Of a stretch of DNA of 64,000 nt, positions 23,793-35,699 are shown piece by piece. The stretch's first letter is position 1. Every line of letters starts with the position of its first letter. The notes beneath the pieces were generated by a model. That model was given only the letters and a program-made list of their open reading frames with translations. It did no database searches and was not told where the DNA came from. The position numbers and the translations under genes are program-made. Origin of the DNA: Ignelater luminosus (lineage: Eukaryota; Arthropoda; Insecta; Coleoptera; Elateridae); contig VTPC01091303.1 of NCBI GenBank assembly GCA_011009095.1, forward strand, positions 37,207 through 101,206, written 5' to 3'.

Positions 23793-24359
23793 TACAGCGT
23801 AATTATAAAATAACACATAAAATTCATACTTTTTGGGGTTAGATATTTTTTTAATTTTTTATTACGAAAATATACATTTTAATGTTGCAATCACTCTTTA
23901 TCAGTCATTTGTTTCAAAGCAATGATGTCATCGTCCATTTTTTTAAATGGAAACCCCCTGATTTTTTAAAAATCAAACAAGTTTCTAATTCTTGACTTAT
24001 GTAAAGTTTTGTAACGCCACTTTTTATTTTTTTTCACTTATTTTGTTTAATTGAGGGCACCAACAAAAGCTATTACACAAATGCATTGTTTAATTTGAAC
24101 TATTGGTCTAGAAAAATTCAAATTATTGCCCATCGACCCTTTGGCAACGAACGTACGTATGCGATTTTTTTAAGTAAAGTGAAAAATGTTTAAAGACTCA
24201 TAACAAGGTCTATCAAAATTGGGAAAGAAATCAAGGCGTTTGCATTTAAACAAATTGGCGATGATGTCATCGTTTCAAAACAAATTAATGCTGGGAGGTG
24301 ATTTCAACTTTAAAATGTTAAAATATGAATTTTATGCGTTACTTTATACTCACGCTGTA
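23793..24359. mobile_element. MITE with TA target duplication
   Basis: Starts TACAGCGT and ends ACGCTGTA, flanked by TA on both sides (23791-23792, 24360-24361). The inverted ends share TATAAANTAACNCATAAA and ATTCAT in order over about 45 bp, and the arms hold inverted copies of GATGACATCATCG-like sequence (about 23925 and 24260). The 567-bp interior is non-coding. Confidence 0.75.
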
Positions 24360-24948
24360 TAACTAGAGAAAATAAAGAATTAATGTTATTTTGAACAAAG
24401 TACAGTAGTGCAAAAAGTTAACTTATTTAAACTAAATGTAAATATGACCAAAGGTTAAAAAAATTATTTTACTTTAGATTATTGTACTTTTTTGATTTTT
24501 TTCTTTTTACAAACTTGTACTTGCTAAGAGCCGGTAATTTAAAGCCTCGCAAAGTTTATTTTTGGTTTGCGTTGTATAAAGGTAAGAAACACTGAATTCG
24601 TTAAGTTCATATGTTTACCTAATCTTTGACTTTAAATTTGCCTTTTACGTGCAGTTAAAAGTGTAAGAATTATTTTCAATATTATTTTGATCTCATAAGC
24701 TCACCTCAGAATGCGCAATTTCTGACTTTCAAAAACTTCACACGTGAGGCACGTGTGGACTTACTGCGTCCACATCTGTCCCTTTTAGCTTTTAACGTAT
24801 AACAATGACTTAAAAAGTTTTCCTTATAGTTGGATAAATTGTAGTTAAGCTTATTAACTACAATAATTGTTAAATCTGTCTATTTCATGGTTTTGATAGT
24901 CGTTATTCCCCGGGATAGAAGTAAGTTACTTTTAACTCGTTACAGACA
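24360..24948. other. Spacer with a short perfect hairpin
   Basis: No gene. At about 24743-24778 there are two CACGTG palindromes, then TGTGGAC and GTCCACA around a 7-base loop. These could be a transposon end belonging to the pogo-like copy that follows. Confidence 0.4.
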
Positions 24949-26710
24949 TGGTGCGCACATATATTAAAACACCAACCAGAGCAAATATATTTGAAGAAAG
25001 AATACAGCTTACAGTTTTCAGTCAAAATGCAGTAATCAACAAATTTCCACGAAAGAAGAAGAGGGTATGTTAGCTGCATATATTAAACACTGCTCCAAAG
25101 TGCCGTTTGGCTTGATTTATCAGCAAATTCGAGAATTTGCACATTCTTGTGCCTTACGATTAAACCGTACGGTCCCTAATAATTGAGCATTATCAGATGC
25201 AGCAGAAGTTGATTAGATGAAGGGATTTATGAAAAGGCAATAAATATTAGTTTTAATATGCATACTATCAATATGTTCTTCGATAATTTAGAAAGGATTC
25301 AACTAAAATACAATTTTACTTCCGCTAAAATAATTAATGTAGATGAAAGTGGTGTCAGCACTGTTCTGGCACTGCCAAAAATTGTCGTGCCAAAAGAATG
25401 CAAGCAAGCGGGTCAGACTGTTTCAGGTGAAAGAGGCGAACAAGTTACGTTTGTTGGTATCGTCACAGTTTCTGGAGAAGCTTTTCCTCTAGTGTATGTC
25501 TTTCCGAAAGTACGTTATAAAGAAGAATTTTTAAATGGTGCATTGCACTAACTACTCCGAGTAGTTGGATGACAAAGGAACGTTTTTTGGAAGTCATAAA
25601 GCATAGAAAATCATATTCCAGAGCATCAAAAGAAAACAGAATATTGATATATTGCTTGACAACCATGATTCACATATTTCCTTAGATTTAGTTTTATATT
25701 GCAGAGATCATGGAATAGAACTCCCTCTTCATTGCACCCATCGCCTCCAACCACTAGACATAAGTGTTTTCAGACCTTTTAAATCTAAGTGCAAAGTGGT
25801 CTTCAATAACTGGTTGGCTAATAACTCAGGTAAAACTATAACAAACAAACAAATAGCAGCACTTAGTGCTAAGGTCTTCACGACATTCAACACACAAAAT
25901 ACAACAGCGGGATTTAAAAAGGCAGGAATATTTTCCATGAACCAAAATATTTCTTCCAAAAATGACTTTTTAACTACAAAGTTACTGATACGGTTAAGAA
26001 GAATGATGATGGTATTGCAAGAAGTTAATATTTTGTCTAGGAAGAATCGAATAAAATCGAAGATTCTTTAGAGACTACTGACTTACCTTTCACATCATAG
26101 TTGGCCATTCAAATAAGTCTGGAAATGGTAAGACCGTTTCCCAAAGTACAAAACGTGAAAACAAGAGTTAGTAGGAAAAAAAAACATCAAGAATTTTAAC
26201 AGAATCTTCGGAAAAAAATGCAATGGAAAAAGAATACGAAGAGAAAAAAGGAAAATAGCAGCCATAAATATGAAGAAAAATCTTAACAAAGCAACCAAAC
26301 AGAAAAAGATGCAGGGTAAAAGATCAGATGAAAATGAGGTAAATGAAAAAGAATTATGTCAAGAACCTGGAGAAAGTGATGTGGACTTTGACGTAGAAGA
26401 TGAGGACGGCGAAATAAAACTGGGAGATTTAATTTAATTAATTTAAATTGTAATAAAAACTGGGAGACTTTGTTACAAAAAAGAACATAAAGTTCTTCGT
26501 GGGGCTAGTCGAGAAGATATTACGTGCAGATGAATATTCTGTGATTTTTTTAAGAAGGGTAAAAACAACGAATTCACATTTCCTAATGAACTAAATTTCA
26601 GTGATATTATGTCTGACGATATAATAACAAAAATTCCTGTTAAAAATAGAAATCTTAATTCTACAATGTGAAAAGCTGGTATTTCTTCTTTTGATATTGA
26701 TTTTCTGCAT
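24949..26710 (+). pseudogene. Pogo/jerky-like DDE transposase, copy 3, nearly full length
   Basis: An ATG at 24949 starts MVRTYIKTPTRANIFEERIQ, the position and style of the family's first residues; the helix-turn-helix that should follow is shortened. EEEGMLAAYIKHCSKVPFG and REFAHSCALRLNRTVPNN follow. Frame 25258-25551 has IINVDESGVSTV (first Asp) and KECKQAGQTVSGERGEQVTF; frame 25652-26071 has LLDNHDSHISLDLV (second Asp), HRLQPLDISVFRPFKS and TTAGFKKAGIFSMN (about 31 residues after the NHDSH block come the residues of the third acidic site). Near 26570-26710 a tail reads EFTFPNELNFSDIMSDD and IITKIPVKN. Frameshifts and stops at 25060, 25200, 25555 and 26430 inactivate it. It is the least damaged pogo-like copy in the window. 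Confidence 0.85.
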
Positions 26711-26717
26711 TACAGTA

Positions 26718-27378
26718 GGGTGCTGCATCGGCGGACGCAACATAGGAAATCCCATGCTAATTTTGAAATGTTTAAATATTGGCTCCCCTAATTATTTTAG
26801 CACTAAACTCTTTTTACGTTTTTTGAAGGGCATTGCAAGATGATATACACTGAGCAATTTCAGCATTTTATAATAACTCAATTAGAAGACATTTAAATAA
26901 ATGTGCATGTATGTGCATACTACAGCAGCAACGTCGAATATCAATAACTTTATTGCTATTAACTTATAATTCACAATTATTTAAATGCTAACAAAACTAG
27001 AATTACTTTCTGCATGCTGTTTCCTGCATATATACCACTTTATTATAGCGATTTTCTCCGTTGTTGCATAATTCATGGTTAAAATTTAAACTGATTATCA
27101 AACTATCATAGATAATTAATAGAAATAGTTGAATGTAAAAATTTACAGGCCTTTTTGATGTTGCTGCTGAACTATGCACATAACATGCATTATGCATCTT
27201 CAAATATCTTCTAACTGAGTTATCATAAAATGCTTAAATTGCTCCGTATATATCATCTAGCAATGCCCTTCAAAAAACCTAAATAAGGTTTAGTGCTAAA
27301 ATAATTAGGGGAGCCAATATCTAAACATTTTAAAACTAGCATGGGATTTCCTATGTTGCGTCCGCCGATGCAGCACCC
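26718..27378. mobile_element. Long-arm palindromic MITE directly after the pogo-like copy
   Basis: Arms of about 230 bp (26718-26945 and 27150-27378) are inverted copies; the outer 42 bases are identical, starting GGGTGCTGCATCGGCGG, and the rest differ by scattered substitutions. A central spacer of about 200 bp is AT-rich. The short frames inside it are products of the palindrome. The target duplication is unclear: left flank AGTA, right flank GGTA. It can fold almost end to end. Confidence 0.85.
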
Positions 27379-27840
27379 GGTATAGCGTAATGACATTCAG
27401 TGTTAATGATTACTGACAGTTTTTGTGTCTGTTTTAATAAATGTTTGTTTTTGAATGTTTTCATTATTATTTTAACTATGTCCATACGCTCCCCCTCCGT
27501 TGTCTACATGTGCTTCTTAAAGAGATTCAATTATTATCTCTTAACAACGCCATCTATTGGCATCTATCGAAAGTAAGATGCGAAACGTTTGCAGATTTGA
27601 ACCACCTTAATAAATGTAGATACAATAACTGAGTGAAAGCCGGGCGTTCGAGATTGACATTGATTTTTGAAAATTCTACGTCATAAACATGTAATGATAA
27701 TAAATTGTTTGACTTGATAAAGTATTTCTTTACTTTTTTACATACCCATATGTAACAAAATTAAAAGTCCTGTATACAAGCCCAATCAGGGACAAACGAT
27801 GGGCGTGGGGGGGGGGGCATACTCGGTTTTGCACAGGGGC
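27379..27840. other. Spacer with an 11-base G run
   Basis: No gene seen. 27807-27817 is an uninterrupted G tract. Confidence 0.5.
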
Positions 27841-27995
27841 GTTATTTAAACAATTCCTAGCTGAACAAACTTCTCCAAATATTTTAAGATCATCTGTGTG
27901 AATGCTGGAAACATCAAAACTAACAATGGGTCCAGTATGAGTCCTGTGGAACCCCGGAGATCGTCACTAAGGTCGGAGACCATTGATACATACTA
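27841..27995 (-). pseudogene. LINE reverse transcriptase fragment (palm motifs)
   Basis: On the minus strand WSPTLVTISGVPQDSYWTH corresponds to the reverse transcriptase block SGVPQGSxLGPLLF. About 50 bases later DDLKIFGEVCSARNCLNN corresponds to the catalytic (F/Y)ADD motif followed by K-IF. Some 30 residues normally lie between them, so there is a deletion as well as shifts. The style fits the jockey/CR1 group. Confidence 0.62.
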
Positions 27996-29570
27996 ACAAT
28001 CTAAATTCGATTAAAAACATATGATGACACTGATTCTGACAAGTTTTGATATCAATAAGTTATGATCGACTTTTCAAATGCTTTTCTGAAATTGGTAAAC
28101 TGGGAGTTGATTATTTAATGCGCTCGAAATAATATACCCTGTATAGACAAGGTTTTTTCGCTGTTTTTTGTATTACTGAAGATTTAGTTTGTATCTGCTT
28201 TGGTTTGTATTAAGTAGTTTAATAGTCTTAATTTGATTTCATAATGTTCAGTTTTTTTTTAGACTAATGTATCATAGAACATGCTCTTAGATTTGATTTC
28301 TCGGTTGATGTAGTAATGGTAATTACAATGAAGAAGTTTCAACACGAGCAAGAAAATGTGAAGCGAAAGAAGACAATTTGAACAATTCGTTTAAATAAAC
28401 CGTATGATAAAATATTTAAAAGTTTACAAATTATTTTAATATTAAATGGATAACGGTGTATATGTACGTATACCAAAATGTCCGTGCAATGATGGAATAA
28501 CGTTTAAACTTTCTATCTATTTTTAAATTTTATTTCTGGATCTATAAGCTAAAAATTGTAACACTATTTGTAATTAGATAAGGTAAATCATTAAAAAGCT
28601 TAATAACCTAAATTAACACCAGGAATGCCAATAATTTGTAACCATAAATTAACTACCCTTGGTTTTTCTTTGATAACGTGTTTTGACCCAACTGGGTAAG
28701 ACGCAGCAATTTATTCTGTAAATCACTTTCATTAGTTTACTGATTTGATGCTTTTCTAAATTCAAAGTCTCCTTGCAGGGATATGCATTCGGTGGAATGC
28801 AGCAGTCTTGCCAAGTTTAAATTTCTTTTTTTGGTTCAAGTAATTAAACTTACTATATTGGGACATTTGTGTTCCCAATTCTGGCATCTTCAGAGGCTGC
28901 TACCTAAGGCTAAAATCTGTTTCTATACCACGTTTGGAGTAAAAATCATGCTGACCCTCAACAATTGATGTTTTTGGAGCTTGAAATAGATTATTACTAG
29001 AAGAATTTCAAGAACTTTATACTAAAAAGTCGATAGTTTGATAAATTCTTGATAATATTTACTAAATTCTTTCCACTTGAGTTTATATAAATTGGAACTA
29101 AAAGAAATTATTTCCAAACATTTGGGAGAGTATCAGACTGTATAGATTTATTAAACAAAATGGATAACATAAGGTGACTGAATAATTTATTTAGCGAAGT
29201 AAGAAATATAGCCTTAGTTAGAACAAGTGATTCAAACTTATTTAATACTGACTCTCTCTAACAAGAATGTAATTATATGGTCTTGATGATAAGGTTCATA
29301 AATAGTAACTAGGAAAAAGCTTACAAATATCTTTTCTATTATCAACGATTCTATCATTATAAATTATCGTATTGGAAACATCCATATCATTTCTACAATT
29401 ATATATGTAATTCCAAAATTTTTAAGACATGCCTTTATACCTTCTTAAATATTGGTTATATAGGAATAGTAATCGTTAGAAATAAAATATTTGCTTTTAC
29501 GTCTTAAACGTAGTCCTAGTCATTAAAATTTCCAAACTTTTTCCAAATGTATTATAAAATTTCGATCACT
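27996..29570. other. Unassigned AT-rich sequence
   Basis: No supported gene or repeat. Confidence 0.5.
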
Positions 29571-30240
29571 TGACTAAGCCGAAGAGCCAAGAAAAGATCG
29601 TCCCACTTTTGATTTGATTAAATAAAAACAATTAAGCTCATTTGAAATTTGAATCAGCTTTTTTGAAGTTATAAAAATATAAATAATTTTTGTTAAGCAC
29701 ATTAAACTTTTGACAAATAATATAAAAATCAATTGGTGGATGATAATCATAAGGTTCAACTAATGGAACATCACTATATCTTAAATTAGACAATTGAATT
29801 TCACTTCACTCAGTTTTTTTAAAACGTCATGAGTTAAACTTAAGTATAGTTGTTTAGAAATTGAGAATTTCTGTTGAAGCTTTTTTTCACATTCTCATTA
29901 TTATATATTTTTCAAAATTTCTTGAATTTCTATATTTCTTCTTAGTGAATATTGCTCCAGACTATTTAATGCCAACCTTAAACTAGCTATTTTTTTAGAT
30001 TTTCGTTTTCTTTTTTCATCAAATTAAAACCTTTAAGTAGATGACTGAATTGATCCATTGATTTCTGGAAATCAGTTATCTTATCAGAGCAGAATTAAAC
30101 GGAAGCAACAACATCCGCTTGGTGCTGATTAAGCAACCATAATTCTTGTCTTAGTTGACCTGCAATTCTTATTAAACTAGTAGAACCTAGTTCCACCTCA
30201 TTATTATCTACGTCGGATCCGACTAGCGTTCTCGGCACTA
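29571..30240 (-). pseudogene. Non-LTR retrotransposon ORF1 (gag-like) relic
   Basis: Read on the minus strand from 30220: NEVELGSTSLIRIAGQLRQE, a stop, FCSDKITDFQKSMDQFSHL, KKENENLKK, then EQYS(L)RRNIEIQEI. This is the usual plan of insect LINE ORF1 proteins: a heptad coiled coil containing EFCSDKI..., then the LEQYSRRNNIEIQG motif that begins the RNA-binding RRM-like domain. Many stops. The remainder towards 29571 is too decayed to read. Confidence 0.68.
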
Positions 30241-31085
30241 TGTATAATGTGAATGTTGGAGATGTTTTATCTATTTATTTATTATTTATTATTTTCATTA
30301 ATTTTTTGTTCTTTATTGCTGTAATCAATACAAGGATTTGTAAAAATAGTAGATGTGCGTTCTATAGTAGGAACAATATATTTGGAAAGTTTCATTAGAA
30401 CATTGATTTTGAGATTCAGAAAAACAAGGAATTCCGGATTAGACTTTGGTATTCTGTATCTTCAAAACAATTCACTTTAAGACATTTCTACTTAGAAATT
30501 GTTAGTTCATACACTTTGTATATCAACTGTCTATAATGTCTAGTACATTTGCCTGTTTTCAAAATTAATTTACTGACTCTTCCCAGTTTTTTAAATCCGA
30601 TATCTCTTAAGCGAAATAAAATATGAGATCTATCTATTACTTTGTTTGGAAAACCATCACTGCAGAATTTTGGGCTGCGTCTTGCGTTAATCTGAACTCT
30701 CCAATAAATGAGGTACATATTTGCTTTCTAAAGTGTTAATATCTTCCATCCGGAAACGAAAGCTTACAGAAAATAAGAGATATCACAGAAGTAGATAAAG
30801 TGAGAAATATCTAAGCAATCAAAATATCTTGAGTAATACGTACTATCGTGGCTTAGTTAGTGATATTTTAGTACATTCTTTTAATCTAAAATGTCGGTCC
30901 CTGAAGGTGGCATATGATTGTCTGGCCAAACTCAACTAGTGGGCAGGGTCCGATGGATGGGACCGGTGTTAAAGACGAAGAAAAAAAACAAAGGGCGCCA
31001 GGATCTAATTTTCAGTTGGCCCAAAGGAGTTAAACGTTCCACGATCCAACCGAACGTGGATAGTTCAGGGAACTAAGACAATTAC
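30241..31085. other. Unassigned sequence
   Basis: No supported gene. 30890-31080 is GC-richer (GGGCAGGGTCCGATGGATGG region) and may belong to the LINE whose 3' end follows. Confidence 0.4.
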
Positions 31086-31473
31086 CTTACGCTAAATTGA
31101 TTCCTGGGTATAATCTACATGACTAAAATACCCGCCATAACTCTCTAGTTACACTCCCTCATTATAGAACTTCGCTTTTCCGGAAAATTTTGTCTATAAT
31201 GCAGTTAAGTTTTATAATTCCATTCCGACAAATATTAAATCTTTAAATCCAAACCCTTTTAAACGTCAATTGAAAATTTTTCTTTTGAATTTACAATAAT
31301 TGTTGCTTGCCATCTGATCTTCACTATCCTTATCTTCGTTTATTATCATTCATTTATTTCTGAGGGTCTTCGGGTTAAATAGAGTAGCCCCCGGCTAGAT
31401 TTCACCAGGAAATTCCTCAATTTATAATTTTAATTTGTTTATTGTATTTTTGTATTATTACAATAAAGTGCAC

Positions 31474-31503
<30 letters not shown>
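31086..31503 (+). mobile_element. 3' end of a CR1/jockey-like LINE with a TTA microsatellite tail
   Basis: The plus strand reads VTLPHYRTSLFRKNFVYNAV and KFYNSIPTNIKSLNP, then FKRQLKIFLLN at a stop: the last residues of a jockey/CR1-type ORF2 (LP..RTSLF.NSF.Y.....WN.LP..I). A 3' UTR of about 180 bp follows, with AATAAAGTGCAC and the tail. 5'-truncated, with stops upstream of 31140. Confidence 0.75.
31474..31503 (+). repeat. (TTA)10 microsatellite
   Basis: Ten perfect TTA units form the 3' tail of the LINE, the way many CR1-like elements end in short tandem repeats instead of poly(A). Confidence 0.9.
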
Positions 31504-31504
<1 letters not shown>

Positions 31505-32339
31505 AGAAAAAAACAAAGGAATCAAATACAAAGCGATATTTAATTCAACACAAGAAATTGTTAATAATAACAGGCAACTCTTGGCATCTGAGAAATAATA
31601 AATAAAAAAAAATTTAATAATAATATGGTTACTAACAAATCGGTTAACAAGTCAATTAACAACTGAAGGTATGACTTTGCAAGATTTAAATCGGCTTCTT
31701 TCGAGCCAAGCGGTAATATTATGAAAGTTTAATTCAGTATTAGGGTCGATCTTACAAGCGCTTATATAGCGCACCCCGTGTAAGCTTACCACATCAAGTA
31801 TTTGTTTAATTTGTTCAAGTTATTAAAATGCACTTGCCATCTTGCACGACTCTTCATTAAATTATAATGAAATTGTAAGTTAAATAGCAGAATTCTTGGT
31901 AATTGTTTGATATAGCTATCCTTAGGAAAACGACGTTTTGAGATCAATTTCTTGGTATCAGCAGGTAGAGAATTACACACAGAACGTAATTAGGTGCCCG
32001 GAGGTAAAGAAAATTAATCCAATCTTGGTGAAACCGACGAAAAACAAATACAATTTTTAAGCACATCTGAGGTTATGTTGCACGATAAAAACAATGAAAT
32101 TGGTAACTCAATCAGCTGTTGCACACACTGTCAAACTCCTACTGCAACGTGACCCGCGTATGAATGTTACAGGCGGCTTCTTTCACTCGCAAAATTGCTC
32201 AATCTTGAGGAGGGCCTAGCGAGGGTGTGGTTAGGTTAAAAGCAGTTAAAGGTTCATTTTTTTAATAAACTGTGGTAAAGAAATTATCAAAGTATAAGTG
32301 ATACGGCTTATTCATTTTTGACAACACTGTATCGGCATA
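31504..32339. other. Unassigned sequence
   Basis: Mostly AT-rich. 32120-32230 is CpG-richer and includes GGTTAGGTTA. It probably includes the decayed rest of the piggyBac-like element, but no residue motifs are readable. Confidence 0.4.
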
Positions 32340-33523
32340 TGTTAACCCGACAGATGGTCCATTTTCGATTTTGCACCTTGGTAAAGATAAAAAAATGTAA
32401 CATTACCGTAACTGGTGACACCCATCCAAAGTTTATATTCATGACGCACAGGCTTGCCCTTTATGATATGTTTTTATGGGCGCCTACCAAAGTATAGAAC
32501 CGTACCTTCATCAATACTATGATGCTCTACGTGAGGGGGATGTTGCAAAAACCATTTATTTAATTCATCAAAAAGTGGCCTTACTTTAGCAAATGAATCG
32601 TTTTTATTTAACGTGTTATTACCACAGCAGGGCCAATATGCTCAAATCTATCACGACTTCTGCAACAAGTTTGTTATAGCAGTCTTCGATTTTCTCCCAG
32701 TACATACTACGTCTTCTGCCTACTGAGAAGTATCCGTTTAAGGGTAAAATTCTAAGAAAGCATTTAACTGCTTGATGGGTTATATCAGCCCATTTATTCA
32801 TTTGCGCAGCATTAAACTAGTTTTAGTTACAAAAGGTCAATAACACTCTCTTTAAAAAATAAATAAAAACGCTCTTTATAAATTCTAGATTTGTTCGGTT
32901 GAGATAGCTTTTGCCTTTTAGAAGGTTGTGCCAAAGGCATATCATCATCCTCATCCCATTCATCTTGCGTTTCGACCAGTGATGGATTTAGGCTTAGGCC
33001 CGCCAATTTGGGAGACGATATAAATTCGAAATTAATGGAGTTTAAAGATGTTTTAAAAATATTGTTTTTTCCACCGGAAAATCATACCTTAACATGGTTA
33101 AGTATCTAATTATTAAAATAAAAAAATATTAATTGACCAATTAAAAATTTGGGGAACTATAAAAACATAAAAAAAATTAATAATTTTTCTCAACTCTTGT
33201 TTTTTTGCCACAGCAATTATTTTTTTATGTTGTTTTTTATTATATATTTTATATACACCTTTAAACAACAAAAAGGGCGCCGTATCAAAATAGGGCTAGA
33301 GCCTAAAGCCGCTTCTGGTTTCGGCGTCAATAGTGTCAAAATTTCCCATAATGTCTGCTTCTGCCAATAAGTGCGACGATGGTAAATTGTTTATAGATAA
33401 TTCATTCTCATCATCTGAATCTTCATCTGCGAGATTTTTGTTAGCATTTATAGGTGGCATGATCGCTAGGTTAAGCTCATCCCCATTTTGAAGTTCAGTA
33501 TTATCATCCTCAAGAAAAGACAA
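32340..33523 (-). pseudogene. PiggyBac-like transposase relic, C-terminus missing
   Basis: The minus-strand frame from 33523 gives an acidic N-terminus (MPPINANKNLADEDSDDENE) as in piggyBac-derived proteins. After the nested MITE it resumes with ETQDEWDEDDDMPLAQPSKR. Then follow YFSVGRRRSMYWEKIEDCYN, NTLNKNDSFAKVRPLFDELN, and SIDEGTVLYFGRRP, where piggyBac has DESMxPFxGR with the first catalytic Asp, then KGKPVRHEYKLWMG and FYLYQGA. The later two Asp blocks and the Cys-rich tail are absent. Several shifts. No TTAA-flanked termini found. Confidence 0.8.
32977..33317. mobile_element. hAT-type MITE inserted in the piggyBac coding frame
   Basis: The 341-bp insert starts CAGTGATGGATTTAGGCT and its right end, inverted, reads CAGAAGCGGCTTTAGGCT. 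Octamers GTTTCGAC (32969-32976) and GTTTCGGC (33318-33325) flank it, a 7/8 match for a hAT 8-bp duplication. Removing it brings the two piggyBac reading-frame pieces together around the shared octamer, which independently supports the boundaries. Confidence 0.85.
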
Positions 33524-33961
33524 TAATTCGGTAAGGTTAAGGCCCCTAAAAAGTTTTGAATAATAAACTTCTTAAAACAACAGAGCATTCTATGAAAAGC
33601 TTGCAACAATACTTTTGAATTTTTGTAGGTTAAGCATTCAAAGGAACATTATTTAATGCATTTTTAATAGCAACTAACAAAAAAATCCTAAGTACATTTC
33701 GATTATATTATATCGGAAAAGACACATTACAAATTGAAGCACTTATCATCTAACATACAAAACACAAATCACTTAATGAAAAAGTCCAACTTTTGACATT
33801 CTTGGCACCAATAAACACTTGACAATACAATACAACTAGGGCTATCATCCCCACATTTATGTACAACCACCACATTAACTAAATCAACAGATTCCTACAA
33901 AGCGTCCTTATAGAAAGACATTAGGCATATTTGGGTTAAGAATTTTAGTTAATTTTAAAAA
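33524..33961. other. Unassigned sequence
   Basis: No gene seen; may contain the missing piggyBac end. Confidence 0.45.
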
Positions 33962-34045
33962 TTAATCACCCTTTGGTTGGATTTGAACCAACGACCCCCT
34001 AATCTGTACTCAGGAGCCATAACCTTTTTGATTCGATAATTAAGA
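33962..34045 (-). tRNA. tRNA-like remnant (T arm and anticodon arm only)
   Basis: On the minus strand GTTGG-TTCAAAT-CCAAC is a perfect T arm including a B-box-like GGTTCAAATCC. Upstream CCTGA-GTACAGA-TTAGG could be an anticodon arm, with a 5-base variable loop. No D arm or matching 5' acceptor strand is visible, so this is a tRNA pseudogene, a tRNA-derived SINE head or chance. Confidence 0.3.
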
Positions 34046-35699
34046 TAAATCTTCATTGATTTAAATGAAATAACTCCAATAATAATTAAAAATTGTAATT
34101 TGAATTCAAGAGTTTATTGCTGGAAATTTTTAGTGCAGTATCCAGAGGTTACTTTTGGCATTTTACTTTTGTAAGATTGAGTGCGACTAATTTATTTTAT
34201 TTTTTAAACAAATTTATATTTTTAGGAAAAAGTTGTTATAAATAAATAATCTGATATATCTAAGGGATTATTCTTCAATCAAACAGCGATTTTATTTTAA
34301 CAACTCACTTTGTTATATTAACTAAGCTTTCAAAAATAAGTTTGTTTCATTGTCACAGTTGTAATGGTGTGAAATATATAAATAACCCCAATGACAAGAA
34401 AGAATCAAAATCAGAGTTCTGAAATTATTTTACATATTGTGGAACTATTTCATTTTAAATATAAAATTTTGAGGACATTATTAGTAATAGATTTTTCTGT
34501 GTATTTTATGTTAATTAATTATTCAAGTAGGAACAATGATGGTAGCTCAGTTAGTCTTGGCAGAATTTACTATAGTTTTCATGGCCTTGCAAGCCACAGA
34601 CGTGTGCATTGATAAAAAAATTCTTTTATACATAAATAAAAGTGTCTTCGAGCAGTTCTGGTTGTTGTTAATCAATTTTAAACTACAGGACATCTCTCTG
34701 CTTCAATCGAATAATTCAGAAAATTAGTAACTCTTTTTAAAGAATCAAAAGCAAAAAGAAGTTGAATTATGAGTAAAATTAGTTTAGATTTTCATATCAT
34801 CTGAAAAAACTTACACAAAGAAGAGGCTTGACGGTGTTATCTATCAAACATTGATTATTACCTGAATTACGTCATAATTCTGATGATGAGGTTAATAGTT
34901 AGATTGCGAAAGTCGAAAAGCTTTCTTAAGTCATAAGTATTTTCCCAGATATCCAAAACAATTTTTTTTTAATTTACAATCACACTGTATGTATTTTTAA
35001 GCCTTGCTGACATTTAACACTTAATGAAGAAAAATCGAAATACACTCGTTGAGAGTTGATATTTAAATAAAATCCATAGAATTTTAAATTTGTTAATAAC
35101 ATCATTTTCATTAATGAAATCATCTTAAAAACGGTTTTAAATGCGGAACTACTAGAGTTTTTCTGATCGTAAAAAAGTAGTAAATGTAAGTTTGAGACAA
35201 TAAAACAGAAGTAGATTCCCCCAATGTACGGGAAAGTCAAAATAATCCTTTTTTTATGTTTTTGTTTATGTTTATATTTATTAGAAAATCGTGCGAAACC
35301 TTTTTCTTTTATTGTTATAACAGTTTGTAGTACAGAACGCGTATTTTATATTTTGTGATATAAGCGATTGTTTATTGCTTTACGACGGCATTTTCAGTGG
35401 GGATTTACTGCTAAAACATTTTAAGGTGTGTGTGATAAATCGATGTGTGATAAATGAGGTACACTTTATGAAAAATTTACAAACATAACTCATACATTTT
35501 CCGTGATATTACATACGGTGTGTGAATTGATACCGAAGAATATTTTTGATATTCCATATTTGGTCGTGAGATATTCAACTAGACTACTACTACTACTATT
35601 ACGGTATTTCCTGATGGGTGATAAAAAATTCATAAAGATGCGATAAAAAATAAATAAAATTTTCACTGTATAATTCCTTATCAATAAAGGCCATTACTT
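34046..35699. other. Upstream region of the unnamed gene, nothing identified
   Basis: AT-rich and without supported genes. Confidence 0.45.

Noticed and set aside
32120-32230. CpG-richer stretch with GGTTAGGTTA, considered as telomeric repeat or promoter
   Set aside because: Only one and a half repeat units and no coding exon nearby.
34530-34600. GATGGTAGCTCAGTTAGTC resembles a tRNA A box
   Set aside because: No B box or cloverleaf follows on the same strand.
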